Shown piece after piece: positions 8,599 through 17,190 of a stretch of 64,000 nt of DNA. How positions within the stretch are numbered: the stretch's first letter is position 1; each line of letters starts with the position of its first letter. The notes under the pieces were generated by a model. The model was given only the letters and a program-made list of their open reading frames with translations. It was not told where the DNA came from and searched no databases. Origin of the DNA: Hymenobacter wooponensis (GTDB lineage: Bacteria > Bacteroidota > Bacteroidia > Cytophagales > Hymenobacteraceae). Position numbers and translations under genes: made by a program. The stretch lies in the NCBI RefSeq assembly GCF_004745865.1, contig NZ_SRKZ01000003.1, positions 124,001-188,000 of the forward strand, in the 5' to 3' direction.

Positions 8599-10311
8599 TT
8601 AAGGTGAAATGTGTCTGTTACGGCTAAGAACCCCTACTACCCAATAACCTGACTCCCTTTTCCCTCCCAGATAAAAGCTATCAACCTGCGTTATGCCAAA
8701 CCCCGCGTTACGCCATGCCAACGGTAATCGGGCCTTCAGGGGGGCCGCCGAAAAAACTGCTACTGGCCCAGCAGGCACTTCTCTGTGCTTTAACGCGTAA
8801 GATATACCGGCTGGGATATGCCAGATCGGGACTGCCCTACCCGCGGCCCACACCTGCTTTACATGCAGCGTGTCGAGGCTATACCAGCGCATACTTTGCA
8901 GGGCCACATGCCGCCGAATATCTCGCATTTGCCGCAGTCCGGCCGTATCGCGCCGACGCTCCCACAAAGGATAAAAAGGAAGCAACAGAATAAGCAAGGC
9001 GGACATGCCGGTCAGAGATGCTCCTATGAGAGCTGTGGGCTGTGGTAATCGCACTTGCCGCATTACATATACCCCTATCCCACCGAACACCAACAAAGAA
9101 GCCCAGAACCGAAGGCCTTTAGTGCCGGGAAGATCAATAATGAGTAAAGCAATTGGCACAGCCAGGCATACTACCAAAAGGATTATCCCCCAAGCGCGCA
9201 ACACCCCCTGATCAGAACGAGTGGCTTGCTTAGCCGCCACAGCCGCCTCCCAGTACCGAACCATACCGGCCACTAGTAAAGCCAGCGGCGGCATTAGAGG
9301 TAGCATATACCGTTCTTTCTTTTCGGGCACCAAGCTCAGCAGCAACAGACTAACCAATACCCACCCCAAGGCAAGAACATACGGAATATAGTGCTGCAGC
9401 CGTGGCCGGGCATACGGCCAAACCAGCGAAACTAACGCTACTAACGCCCAAATACCCGTAAAAACCGCAAATGGAGCGTAAAACCAGAAAGGCTTAACAT
9501 GCCGCTCTCCCCAAGAAGAAATTTCCGTACGGGCTACCGTAACAGCGGCAGGCGCTACGTGCTGATAAATATAGAGAGGCCAGCTACACCCAATAGCCAA
9601 CAGCAGGCCTAGCCCCAATAACGTACCTGGCAGCTGCCGACGGACTTGCTGACGATGCTGGGGATAGCCTACCAGATACACCAGCAAAAAAGGGAACAGC
9701 ACCGTATACAGGGCTACGGGGCCTTTGCTAAGTAAGGATAACCCACCTAGTACCCCGGCACCGGCCAACCACCCCCAGGCGCGGCCCGTGTGCTGCCAAC
9801 CTTTAACCAGCAGCCACAGAGCCCCTACCATCAGGCTCACGGCAAAAATATCCCATTGACCTTCTCGCCCAGTAGTGACTACCAGCAGGCTACTACCCAG
9901 CGCGAGGGCTCCCAACCAAGCCGTGCGACCGGGGTTTTCCTCTTCGCCGGGCAATGAACGCGTTAGTTCTAGCGCTAGCCCCCAGAAAAATAGCACTAGT
10001 AACGTAGCCACTACAGCGGCGGGCAACCGGAGCAGAGCCAGGTTTTCAGTTGGGCCAATAAGGGTCTGCAGGCCAGCTACGGCCCACGTAGGTAAAGGGG
10101 GCTTTGCCAACCGAAGCTCCCCGTTCATAGTCGGGATGAGCCAAGAGCCGCCCGCTACCATCTCGCGGGCCGCCACAAAATTGCGGGCCTCCATCAGACT
10201 TACTTCGGGGGCACCGCCATGAATAAAGAAACTACTGATACAAACGGCTAGTACAGATGCCCACCTCACCCAGGCACGAGGCCGAGGAGGTGGGATGCTT
10301 TCTTGATGCAT
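8599..10311 (-). CDS. membrane glycosyltransferase, GT39/ArnT-like (PMT_2)
   Basis: A 570-residue multi-pass membrane protein. After a first helix comes the extracytoplasmic loop with the conserved acidic motif (APEVSLMEARNFVAA) and TMNGELRLAKPPLPTW, both typical of ArnT-like transferases that move a sugar from a polyprenyl phosphate carrier to lipid A or to a surface glycan. About ten to twelve hydrophobic segments follow, with a soluble C-terminal tail. The ATG at 10311 is chosen because an upstream extension would run into the neighbouring gene. It lies 61 bp downstream of the phosphodiesterase gene on the same strand, and near a GT2 transferase and a LAB_N protein that suggest lipid A glycosylation. 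Confidence 0.85.
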   Translation of the reverse strand: MHQESIPPPRPRAWVRWASVLAVCISSFFIHGGAPEVSLMEARNFVAAREMVAGGSWLIPTMNGELRLAKPPLPTWAVAGLQTLIGPTENLALLRLPAAVVATLLVLFFWGLALELTRSLPGEEENPGRTAWLGALALGSSLLVVTTGREGQWDIFAVSLMVGALWLLVKGWQHTGRAWGWLAGAGVLGGLSLLSKGPVALYTVLFPFLLVYLVGYPQHRQQVRRQLPGTLLGLGLLLAIGCSWPLYIYQHVAPAAVTVARTEISSWGERHVKPFWFYAPFAVFTGIWALVALVSLVWPYARPRLQHYIPYVLALGWVLVSLLLLSLVPEKKERYMLPLMPPLALLVAGMVRYWEAAVAAKQATRSDQGVLRAWGIILLVVCLAVPIALLIIDLPGTKGLRFWASLLVFGGIGVYVMRQVRLPQPTALIGASLTGMSALLILLLPFYPLWERRRDTAGLRQMRDIRRHVALQSMRWYSLDTLHVKQVWAAGRAVPIWHIPAGISYALKHREVPAGPVAVFSAAPLKARLPLAWRNAGFGITQVDSFYLGGKRESGYWVVGVLSRNRHISP

Positions 10312-10372
10312 ATGTTGCTGTTGAAAATTGACTGTTTCTGTTAGTAGCCCAGCGCTCCTACTTACACTAGGC

Positions 10373-11362
10373 CTACGGGTTGGCTGGTTTAGCCATGGAC
10401 AGGGAATGCTGAATGGCGGACTGATGATGAAGTTGGTGGCGCAGGCGCCGCACATTATCCACCTGATACGCATCGGGCCGGGAAGCTACTACTCGTTTAA
10501 CAGCCTGGCCAGAGCGCCCCCCAAACACTACTACTTCCCGCCCAGTCTCATGAATGCGGGCTACCCGCTCAGGGCTAACATCATCTTTGTGCAGCACCAC
10601 AGCTTGCACATCAGCAGCACTCAGGAAGGCCATTCCCTGCTCAAACTCGTCGGTAAACTCTAGCCCGAGCGGTAAAGTTGGCTGCAACTGACGCAAGTAA
10701 GCCAGAGTAGTCGGGCGGTTAGTTAGAATGAGCACCCGCTCCGCGGGCACCCGATACTGGCCTAGCAAAGCAACTAGCTGCCGAGCTAGCGTGCGGCTAC
10801 GGGTAGTATCATTGGCTGAGCAAGCATCATCCTCGTGCAGATCGAGGTGGAGATATGGAAACTCTGGTCGCTTAGCTAGCTGGCTCAACAGCTGTTCAAA
10901 CGTGCTGATCTGCTCGTGCTGAAACCAGTCGTAGGGCCAACCGCCGCGGTAATGTAAGCGCTGCAGGTCGGCCGCCGATGTTTGGCTGACACACCCCTGC
11001 CCATCAGTCATCGAGGCTAACGTATGGTCGTGGTAGAGCACGGGCACGCCATCCTGCGAAAGGCGAATATCGACCTCCACTCCTGCTGCTTTCTGGCGCA
11101 AGGCCCGGTTAATGCTGCGCAGACTACTGGGTGGCAACGGGTTGAAAGGCAAAAACGGCGTAAAGAACCCCGACCCCGCGTGGCCTAACACCAATGGCTG
11201 AGAGGCTGGGCGAACCGACGTAGGCCTATCAGTTGCACCGGAGCCCAAGGGGGCGGCCGTAGCGGTATGACAAGCCAGGGCTAGGCCACTCAGAAACACG
11301 GGCAGCAGCACTCGGCGCCCCATCCGGAAGTAAGAAAGTTGCATGTGCACAATGCCGGACAT
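10373..11362 (-). CDS. glycerophosphodiester phosphodiesterase, predicted lipoprotein
   Basis: A GDPD-family TIM barrel of up to 329 residues. The hallmarks are LVLGHAGSG, GVEVDIRLSQDGVPVLYHDH and LHLDLHEDD, which supply the metal-binding Glu/Asp and the two catalytic His residues. Such enzymes hydrolyse glycerophosphodiesters to glycerol 3-phosphate and an alcohol. An N-terminal hydrophobic segment ends in LALAC, a lipobox, so it is probably anchored in the outer or inner membrane. ATGs at 11362, 11344 and 11323 are all possible and all keep the signal peptide; the exact start is uncertain. It is divergent from the epimerase gene. Confidence 0.87.
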   Translation of the reverse strand: MSGIVHMQLSYFRMGRRVLLPVFLSGLALACHTATAAPLGSGATDRPTSVRPASQPLVLGHAGSGFFTPFLPFNPLPPSSLRSINRALRQKAAGVEVDIRLSQDGVPVLYHDHTLASMTDGQGCVSQTSAADLQRLHYRGGWPYDWFQHEQISTFEQLLSQLAKRPEFPYLHLDLHEDDACSANDTTRSRTLARQLVALLGQYRVPAERVLILTNRPTTLAYLRQLQPTLPLGLEFTDEFEQGMAFLSAADVQAVVLHKDDVSPERVARIHETGREVVVFGGRSGQAVKRVVASRPDAYQVDNVRRLRHQLHHQSAIQHSLSMAKPANP

Positions 11363-11432
11363 TAGTAAGAAAAGGAATTGACCGTCCGACCGGAATTGTA
11401 TACGCGAAAAACTGCCACCTGGGCAATTCCAT

Positions 11433-11440
11433 TACCTTTG
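11433..11440 (+). promoter_or_regulatory. TAnnTTTG promoter for the epimerase gene
   Basis: TACCTTTG lies 48 bp upstream of the ATG at 11489, in the gap between divergent genes. Confidence 0.55.
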
Positions 11441-11488
11441 CGCCCCGCGGTTTCACCCGTGGGCTTCACTTTCTTCCCGCATCTGCGC

Positions 11489-12466
11489 ATGGCATCCATT
11501 CTGGTTACCGGCTGCGCGGGCTTCATTGGCTCGCACCTCGCCGAGCGGCTGCTCCAGGATGGGCACCGCGTTGTAGGCCTAGACAACTTTGATCCGTTCT
11601 ACGACCGGACGCTTAAACAAACCAACCTAGGCCAGTGCCTTGCGCACCCGCGCTTCAGCTTTCACGAGGTTGACCTCCGCCACGGTCTAGATGCCCTGGT
11701 AGATGCCCTGCCCGCCGACCCCATTGAGGTGGTGGTACACCTGGCCGCCAAAGCCGGCGTGGGGCCCTCCGTGCGGGAGCCCGTAGCTTATCTGGAAAAC
11801 AACGTACTCGGGACCACGCATTTGCTGGAGTGGATGCGGCAACGGGATATCAAGAAGCTGTTTTTTGCTTCCTCGTCCTCGGTGTACGGTAATACCAAAG
11901 TGCTACCCTTCCGCGAAGATCAGAACCTACTGGCTGCCTGTATCTCTCCGTATGCCGCTTCCAAGCTGGCCGGGGAGCAGCTCACCTACACCTACCACCA
12001 TCTGTACGGGATGGATGTGCTGAATGCCCGGTTTTTCACCGTGTATGGCCCCCGCCAACGCCCCGATCTGGCCATTCATAAGTTTGTGCGCTTGTTACGG
12101 GCGGGGCAGTCTATTCCCGTGTTCGGTGATGGCACCACCGCCCGCGACTACACCTTCGTGCTGGATACGGTAGACGGCATTGCCCGCGGGGTGGCGCATC
12201 TACTTAACCACCAGGGCGTATATGAAACTATCAACCTAGGCAACAACCGCCCCGTTACGCTGCTAGAGCTCATCACGGCCGTGGGAGACGCAGTAGGCCA
12301 CTCTCCACAGCTGGAGTTTCAGCCAATGCAAGCTGGCGACGTAGACATCACCTACGCGGATATCAGCAAGGCGCAGCAATTGCTGGGCTATGCGCCACAA
12401 ACTACCCTAGCCACTGGCCTAGCCCATTTTGTGGAGTGGATGGATAACCAGGAGCCCCAGGGGTAA
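11489..12466 (+). CDS. NAD-dependent epimerase/dehydratase, UDP-glucuronate 4-epimerase-like
   Basis: A 325-residue extended SDR enzyme. The NAD-binding motif is VTGCAGFIGSHLAE (about residues 6-19), the active-site region carries SSSSVYGN and the YxxxK pair in SPYAASKLAGEQ, and the substrate side shows FFTVYGPRQRPDLA, typical of UDP-glucuronate epimerases. It should convert a nucleotide sugar such as UDP-glucuronate to UDP-galacturonate for surface polysaccharide. The ATG at 11489 begins exactly at the family start; earlier in-frame codons precede the promoter-like sequence and are rejected. It ends in a terminator and faces the LAB_N/GT2 genes. Confidence 0.88.
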   Translation: MASILVTGCAGFIGSHLAERLLQDGHRVVGLDNFDPFYDRTLKQTNLGQCLAHPRFSFHEVDLRHGLDALVDALPADPIEVVVHLAAKAGVGPSVREPVAYLENNVLGTTHLLEWMRQRDIKKLFFASSSSVYGNTKVLPFREDQNLLAACISPYAASKLAGEQLTYTYHHLYGMDVLNARFFTVYGPRQRPDLAIHKFVRLLRAGQSIPVFGDGTTARDYTFVLDTVDGIARGVAHLLNHQGVYETINLGNNRPVTLLELITAVGDAVGHSPQLEFQPMQAGDVDITYADISKAQQLLGYAPQTTLATGLAHFVEWMDNQEPQG

Positions 12467-12493
12467 GGCGTATAATTCGTCATAATATATGAT

Positions 12494-12532
12494 ACACAAG
12501 AGGCCCTGGGATTTACCCAGGGCCTCTTGTGT
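12494..12532. terminator. bidirectional terminator
   Basis: Perfect 17-bp inverted repeat with a 5-nt loop between the convergent epimerase and LAB_N genes. Confidence 0.8.
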
Positions 12533-12588
12533 AACGCCGTTTATCGTAAGAAGTAGCAGCTGACCGAGCAGCTGACCGGTAACCCTCT

Positions 12589-13233
12589 CTAGGCCACCTG
12601 TTCCTGCTGCGCCTGCTCGCGGCGCAGCAGTACGATGTTTCGGGTGTAGACCACAATGCCGGGCACGTTGCCCAGGATAAGCACCTCATCGTGACGCAGA
12701 ATGGCATAGATGAGCACCAGAAACGAGCCGACCAGGCTCACCACCCAAAAGCCCAGCGGCAGCACAGACTCCCCCTTGCGCTCTGAATACAGCCACTGGT
12801 ATACGAAGCGGAGTAGAAACACCGCCTGGCCTACGGCGCCCAGCGCCAGCCAGCCACCCGGAATGGGCGTATGCAACATGCGCTGGAAGCTGAAGTTGGG
12901 CGTACCCACAAAGAAGAGTACCAACGTAGCCAGCGGGAAAAGATACGCCCCGGCCCGGAAAACACCGTTAAGCTTACGCCACTCGCCCAGCAGCTGCAAA
13001 TTGCGAATATAGATGCCGTAGCTGATGAGCTGGGCACCCAGAATAACCGGGTCGTGCCGCAGAATGCCGTAGATAATCATCAGGAAGGATGATATCAGGC
13101 TGATCTGCCAGAATAACGCCGGCACCAGCACCTGCTTGGCACGCTCGCTCTTGATCCATTGCAGAATAATGCGGCTGCTGAACAGGCCCTGCGACAACAG
13201 CCCAATAATGCGGGCAACTACTTCGGTGCTCAT
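12589..13233 (-). CDS. tandem LAB_N (lipid-A-disaccharide synthase N-terminal domain) membrane protein
   Basis: A 214-residue membrane protein made of two copies of the small LAB_N domain. The repeats align by eye: ILQWIKSERAKQVLVPALFW...SYGIYIRNLQLL (about 20-85) and VYQWLYSERKGESVLPLGFW...GIVVYTRNIVLL (about 145-208). LAB_N is found at the N-terminus of some LpxB proteins and as stand-alone proteins next to GT2 and ArnT-like genes. Its biochemical role is unknown. It is 17 bp downstream of the GT2 gene, so both are one operon. Confidence 0.85.
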   Translation of the reverse strand: MSTEVVARIIGLLSQGLFSSRIILQWIKSERAKQVLVPALFWQISLISSFLMIIYGILRHDPVILGAQLISYGIYIRNLQLLGEWRKLNGVFRAGAYLFPLATLVLFFVGTPNFSFQRMLHTPIPGGWLALGAVGQAVFLLRFVYQWLYSERKGESVLPLGFWVVSLVGSFLVLIYAILRHDEVLILGNVPGIVVYTRNIVLLRREQAQQEQVA

Positions 13234-13250
13234 ACTGTGCGTGGCCTAGG

Positions 13251-14009
13251 CTATGCTGAGGCAGCCGTACCGCGCTGCTCCTCCCCGATTTCGTAGTTCT
13301 TCCAGCGGCTGCGGATCCAGCGGAAACCAAAGGTATCCACCAGGGGCTTCCAGGCGCGGTTCCAGAGGTTGTACTTAGCCGTACCCGCAAAGCGCGGGAA
13401 GTGCTGCACGGGCATCTGATGCACTTTGCCGCCCTGCAGCTGCACCAGCGCCCCCAGGAAGCGGTGCATGCCATGGAAGAGCGGAATCCGGCGGGCGTAC
13501 TCAATCTTCATAATCTTGAGCGGGCAGCCCGTGTCCTGAATACCATCGTTAATGAGCGTACGCCGCACGCCGTTGGCAATCTTGGAAGAGAGCTTTTTCA
13601 CAAACGTATCCTGACGCTTGGCCCGGATGCCATTCACCATATCATACTGCGGAAAAAACTCGAAGAACTTAAGAAAGTCCAGCGGTGAGGTCTGAATGTC
13701 GGAGTCGATGTAGCCCAGCAGCGTGGTGCGGCAGTGGTCAATGCCAGCTTTGATGGCAGTGCTGAGGCCCCGGTTGTGGCTCAAACTAATAAACTCATAG
13801 CGCGAATCTTGGCGACAAATGTTGCGCAGAATGGCCAGCGAGCCATCCGTGGAGCCATCATTCACAAACAGAACCGTTGTGGTCACGGGCGTTTTGTCCA
13901 GGAACTTGTTCATCTCGACTGCAAACTGCTGCAGGCTTTCTTCTTCATTATACACCGGTACAAGAACGGTGAGACTTTGCGTGGCCAGATAGGCAGCGTT
14001 ATCAGACAT
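13251..14009 (-). CDS. glycosyltransferase family 2 (polyprenyl-phosphate sugar transferase-like)
   Basis: A 252-residue GT-A fold enzyme. Visible motifs are LTVLVPVYNEEESL at the N-terminus, FVNDGSTDGS for nucleotide-sugar binding, and LLGYIDSDIQTSPLDFLKF with the metal-binding DxD. The size and the absence of C-terminal membrane helices fit DPM1-type synthases that load a sugar on a polyprenyl phosphate. This would supply the donor for the GT39 enzyme at 8599. The ATG at 14009 is chosen; an earlier TTG adds 12 unlike residues. It is the first gene of an operon with the LAB_N gene. Confidence 0.86.
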   Translation of the reverse strand: MSDNAAYLATQSLTVLVPVYNEEESLQQFAVEMNKFLDKTPVTTTVLFVNDGSTDGSLAILRNICRQDSRYEFISLSHNRGLSTAIKAGIDHCRTTLLGYIDSDIQTSPLDFLKFFEFFPQYDMVNGIRAKRQDTFVKKLSSKIANGVRRTLINDGIQDTGCPLKIMKIEYARRIPLFHGMHRFLGALVQLQGGKVHQMPVQHFPRFAGTAKYNLWNRAWKPLVDTFGFRWIRSRWKNYEIGEEQRGTAASA

Positions 14010-14136
14010 ACAGACGAGCGTAAAAACGGGGCGCAAGGTACTCAAGGATTCTTCAGCAAAATGGTCTTGTAGAATACCGCCTCATCACCTTTGCGCCCTA
14101 TCTTACTGACAATTATTTGAATGAGTTTTTACCAGC

Positions 14137-14775
14137 ATGAAATTCTATTATTTAGGAGCCCTAGGCCTCTGTATCTCAACGGCAACTCACGCCCAACACT
14201 CGCTAGTTCCCGATAGTACCCATGCTCGGCCCGCTGCTCAAGTAGTGAAAGCCGGCGTCCGGATATTTAACCAGCCAGACCTGATAAGTACCTACGAAAG
14301 GCAGCTCACGCCTCGCTTAAGCCTACTGGGCGGCGTAGGGTACTTCCGCCAGCGTTATTCTATTTATGGCGTATGGTTTAGCCCGGCGGCGGGGCAAAGC
14401 CAGCCTGAAGAGATACAGGGCGTCTCTCACTCCTACCACGCCGACCTACAGCTGCGCTATTATTTCCGGCAACATAGGCCCCAGCGGCCGCTAACCGGTT
14501 GGTATGCCAGCTTTGCCCTTCAGGGCACCTACCGGCGCAGTGAAGAGGTGTATGTGGCCTCGGCTACCGCATTACAAGGAACTACTACCCGCTACCGCAC
14601 GACCCATGCCCAGCCCCAAGTATATCTAGGCCGTCAATGGGCCCTAGGTCAGCGCGTAGTACTTGATACGTTTTTAGGCACCTGCATTTACCGGCGCGAA
14701 TCAGTAAACCGGCGTAACGCGAATGCGCCGTATCTCGATGCTGGCGGTGGCCTACAAATTGGTTGGAGGCTCTAA
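14137..14775 (+). CDS. small predicted outer-membrane beta-barrel protein
   Basis: A 212-residue protein with a signal peptide (MKFYYLGALGLCISTATHAQ) and alternating aromatic/polar strands throughout, for example LSLLGGVGYFRQRYSIYG and YASFALQGTYRRSEEVY, ending in GLQIGWRL. This pattern suggests an eight-stranded outer-membrane barrel. No family is recognised and no ligand can be proposed. It is monocistronic, with a CACCTTTG sequence upstream close to the promoter consensus, and it ends at a terminator shared with the his operon. Confidence 0.7.
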   Translation: MKFYYLGALGLCISTATHAQHSLVPDSTHARPAAQVVKAGVRIFNQPDLISTYERQLTPRLSLLGGVGYFRQRYSIYGVWFSPAAGQSQPEEIQGVSHSYHADLQLRYYFRQHRPQRPLTGWYASFALQGTYRRSEEVYVASATALQGTTTRYRTTHAQPQVYLGRQWALGQRVVLDTFLGTCIYRRESVNRRNANAPYLDAGGGLQIGWRL

Positions 14776-14796
14776 ACGTTGGAAACAGCTAGATAT

Positions 14797-14832
14797 AACA
14801 AAGCCGTTTAGCGAAAACTAAACGGCTTTGTT
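14797..14832. terminator. bidirectional terminator between barrel gene and his operon
   Basis: Perfect 15-bp inverted repeat with a 6-nt loop (AACAAAGCCGTTTAG arm), between convergent genes. Confidence 0.82.
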
Positions 14833-14868
14833 CGACTGATTAAACAGCGAAGTGACAACAAGAGGCAG

Positions 14869-15507
14869 CTACTCCCGGCGCACGCCGGCGGAAATGGTGG
14901 TATGGCGCTGACGTAGCACCTCCACAACATTTTCCAGGCTTAGACCAGAAGCCGTAAGCAATACCAACAAATGGTAAAGTAAATCAGCCGCTTCTCCTTT
15001 GAGGCCTTCAATGTTGCCACCTACAGCATCAATAACGGTTTCTACAGCCTCCTCTCCCACTTTCTGGGCAATTTTGGGCATCCCCTTCTTAAACAAGGAT
15101 ACCGTATACGACTTCGGGTCTTCGTCGGGGAACTGCTGGCGGCGCTGCACCAAGCGCTCCAGTTCGGCAATGAAGCCCACCGGCGCGGTTGGGTAGGCCA
15201 CTTGCTCCGGCTGCTCAAAGCAACTGGTAGTACCGCGGTGGCAGGTAGGCCCATCCGGAATGGCCCGGATTAGCAGGGCATCCTGGTCGCAGTCGGGGTG
15301 CTGGCTGACTACCGTAAGGTAGTTGCCGCTGGTTTCGCCCTTGGTCCAGAGGCGCTGCTTAGAGCGGGAAAAGAACGTGACGCGGCCCGTTTCAGTCGTT
15401 ACACGCTGGGCTTCCTCGTTCTGGTAGCCCAGCATCAGCACCTGCCCGGTCTGGGCATCCTGCACGATAACGGGAATGAGCCCGTCGGGCATTTTGGCGA
15501 AATCCAT
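14869..15507 (-). CDS. hisIE: bifunctional phosphoribosyl-AMP cyclohydrolase / phosphoribosyl-ATP pyrophosphatase
   Basis: A 212-residue fusion for steps 2 and 3 of histidine synthesis. The N-terminal HisI part (about 1-105) carries VTFFSRSKQRLWTKGETSGN and the zinc ligands in QHPDCDQDALL with CHRGTTSCF. The C-terminal HisE part (about 110-205) has the acidic helices KVGEEAVETVIDAVGG and EAADLLYHLLVLL of all-alpha pyrophosphatases. It is the last gene of the his operon; its 5' leader contains two tandem copies of a 21-bp unit that can pair with an inverted copy further upstream in the transcript. Confidence 0.95.
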   Translation of the reverse strand: MDFAKMPDGLIPVIVQDAQTGQVLMLGYQNEEAQRVTTETGRVTFFSRSKQRLWTKGETSGNYLTVVSQHPDCDQDALLIRAIPDGPTCHRGTTSCFEQPEQVAYPTAPVGFIAELERLVQRRQQFPDEDPKSYTVSLFKKGMPKIAQKVGEEAVETVIDAVGGNIEGLKGEAADLLYHLLVLLTASGLSLENVVEVLRQRHTTISAGVRRE

Positions 15508-15513
15508 GGTTGT

Positions 15514-15620
15514 GGTTGGTAGAAGTTGATTGCTGGTTGGTAGAAGTTGATTGCTGGTTGCTACTTGTTAGCGGCTACAGAGGGAATACCAATCAGCAAC
15601 TCGCAATCAACTTCTACCAA
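15514..15620. repeat. tandem plus inverted repeat between hisF and hisIE
   Basis: A 21-bp unit is repeated perfectly at 15514-15534 and 15535-15555, directly upstream of the hisIE ATG. An 18-bp inverted copy lies at 15603-15620, next to the hisF stop. In the transcript, the hisF-proximal arm can pair with either of the two hisIE-proximal arms. Confidence 0.85.
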
Positions 15621-15625
15621 TTCAT

Positions 15626-16384
15626 TTAAAGCCGCACCGGAATACCATCTTGGCGCAGGTGCTCTTTTAGCTCCCGGATTCCGATTTCTCCGAAGTGGAA
15701 GATACTGGCGGCTAGGCCGGCATCGGCATGGGCTTGCTGGAACACGTTGGTAAAATCTTGCTTGGAGCCGGCCCCGCCCGAGGCTACCACTGGAATAGTT
15801 ACAGCTCGGCTCACGGCCCCCGTAATATCTAGGGCAAAGCCATCCTTGGTGCCGTCGTTGCTCATGGAAGTCAGCAGGATTTCACCCGCCCCGCGGTCGG
15901 CGGCCTCCCGGCACCACTCCACGGCATTGCGGCCGGTATTGTTGGTGCCGGCGCGCGTGTAGATCTGCCAGCCGTCGGCATCGTTGTAGCGCGCATCGGC
16001 GGCCACTACAATACACTGGCTCCCGAACCGAGCGGCCAGCTCATCAATCAGCTCCGGCCGCGCCAGTGCCGCCGAATTAATGCTGACTTTGTCGGCTCCG
16101 TTCAGTAGTAGCGCCTCCACATCGGTAACGGTGCCAATGCCGCCGCCCACGGTGAACGGAATATCCAGCTCCCGGGCTACGTCGCGCACCAGCGCCACCA
16201 GCGTGGCGCGCTTTTGGTTGGTGGCCGTGATGTCCAGGAACACCAGCTCGTCGGCGCCTTCGCGGGCGTAGCGGGCGGCCAGTGCCACCGGGTCGCCGGC
16301 GTCGCGCAGGCCCTCAAACCGAACGCCCTTCACAGTGCGCCCGTCCTTCACATCAAGGCAGGGAATAATTCTTTTAGTAAGCAT
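15626..16384 (-). CDS. hisF: imidazole glycerol phosphate synthase, cyclase subunit
   Basis: A 252-residue TIM barrel. The two catalytic aspartates are D11 ([10 protein letters not shown]) and D130 (VVAADARY), with the phosphate-binding loops TVGGGIGT and VVASGGAGS. HisF takes ammonia made by HisH and closes the imidazole ring, also releasing AICAR for purine synthesis. It is 19 bp downstream of hisA and of normal length. Confidence 0.96.
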   Translation of the reverse strand: MLTKRIIPCLDVKDGRTVKGVRFEGLRDAGDPVALAARYAREGADELVFLDITATNQKRATLVALVRDVARELDIPFTVGGGIGTVTDVEALLLNGADKVSINSAALARPELIDELAARFGSQCIVVAADARYNDADGWQIYTRAGTNNTGRNAVEWCREAADRGAGEILLTSMSNDGTKDGFALDITGAVSRAVTIPVVASGGAGSKQDFTNVFQQAHADAGLAASIFHFGEIGIRELKEHLRQDGIPVRL

Positions 16385-16403
16385 GGAGTGTTGAGGTCAG
16401 CAG

Positions 16404-17120
16404 TTACAGCCAGCTTTTGAGCTCGTTGAGGGTAATGGTGCCTTCATAGATAGCCTTACCAATGATGGCACCGTGCATTCCGATTTCAGCTAGGGCTTCT
16501 ACATCGGCAATTGTTGTAACGCCACCGCTGGCAATAAGGCGGGCCGCCGGCAGCACCTGCCGCAGCTCCCGATACGTGTCCAGGGCCGGGCCTTGCAGCT
16601 TCCCATCCTTACTCACGTCGGTGCAGATAAAGGTGGTGGCTCCAGCAGTGAGGTACTGGCCTAGAAACTCCTGCAGGGTACGCTCACTCTGCTCGGCCCA
16701 GGCATTAATGGAAATATGGTTGTCGCGGAAATCAGCTCCCACAATGATTTTCTCAGCCCCAAAAGTCTGCAGCCAGTTGTTAACCGTTTCCGGCTCCCGC
16801 ACAGCAATGCTGCCCGCCGTAATCTGGGTGGCTCCCGCCGCGAAGGCCTGCCGCAGGGCTTCGTCGCTTTGCAGACCGCCACCGTAGTCCACTACCAGGC
16901 TGGTGTGGCGGGCAATGCGCTCCAACACCGGCAGGTTTATGGGACGTTTGGCGCGGGCGCCGTCGAGGTCTACCAAGTGAAGGCGCTTCACGCCGTGCTG
17001 CTCAAAGCGCTGAGCCACGGCCAAGGGGTCGGAGTCGTAGGTGGTCTGCTGGGCGAAGTCGCCTTCGGTGAGGCGCACGCACTGGCCGTTGATCAGGTCA
17101 ATGGCGGGAATTATTTCCAT
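16404..17120 (-). CDS. hisA: ProFAR isomerase (HisA)
   Basis: A 238-residue TIM barrel that isomerises ProFAR to PRFAR. The start MEIIPAIDLINGQCVRLTEG contains the first catalytic Asp (D8); the second is in FICTDVSKDG, and phosphate-binding loops are VDYGGGLQ and IASGGVTT. It follows hisH, separated by a gap that is almost entirely one perfect inverted repeat. Confidence 0.95.
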   Translation of the reverse strand: MEIIPAIDLINGQCVRLTEGDFAQQTTYDSDPLAVAQRFEQHGVKRLHLVDLDGARAKRPINLPVLERIARHTSLVVDYGGGLQSDEALRQAFAAGATQITAGSIAVREPETVNNWLQTFGAEKIIVGADFRDNHISINAWAEQSERTLQEFLGQYLTAGATTFICTDVSKDGKLQGPALDTYRELRQVLPAARLIASGGVTTIADVEALAEIGMHGAIIGKAIYEGTITLNELKSWL

Positions 17121-17135
17121 GGTGGTTGTGCATTA

Positions 17136-17182
17136 GCAGGTACGAGTTGGCGGTTGCCAGGCAACCGCCAACTCGTACCTGC
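17136..17182. repeat. perfect 23-bp inverted repeat between hisH and hisA
   Basis: Arms 17136-17158 and 17160-17182 match perfectly around a single base. It fills most of the 70-bp intercistronic gap. There is no following T-run in the direction of transcription. Confidence 0.88.
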
Positions 17183-17190
17183 CAACTGAT

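Noticed and set aside
11378..11488. N-terminal extension of the epimerase
   Set aside because: The extension contains the promoter-like TACCTTTG and does not resemble the family; the NAD motif begins right after the ATG at 11489.
15514..15620. CRISPR array
   Set aside because: Two adjacent copies without spacers, one inverted copy and no cas genes; this is a folding element between his genes.
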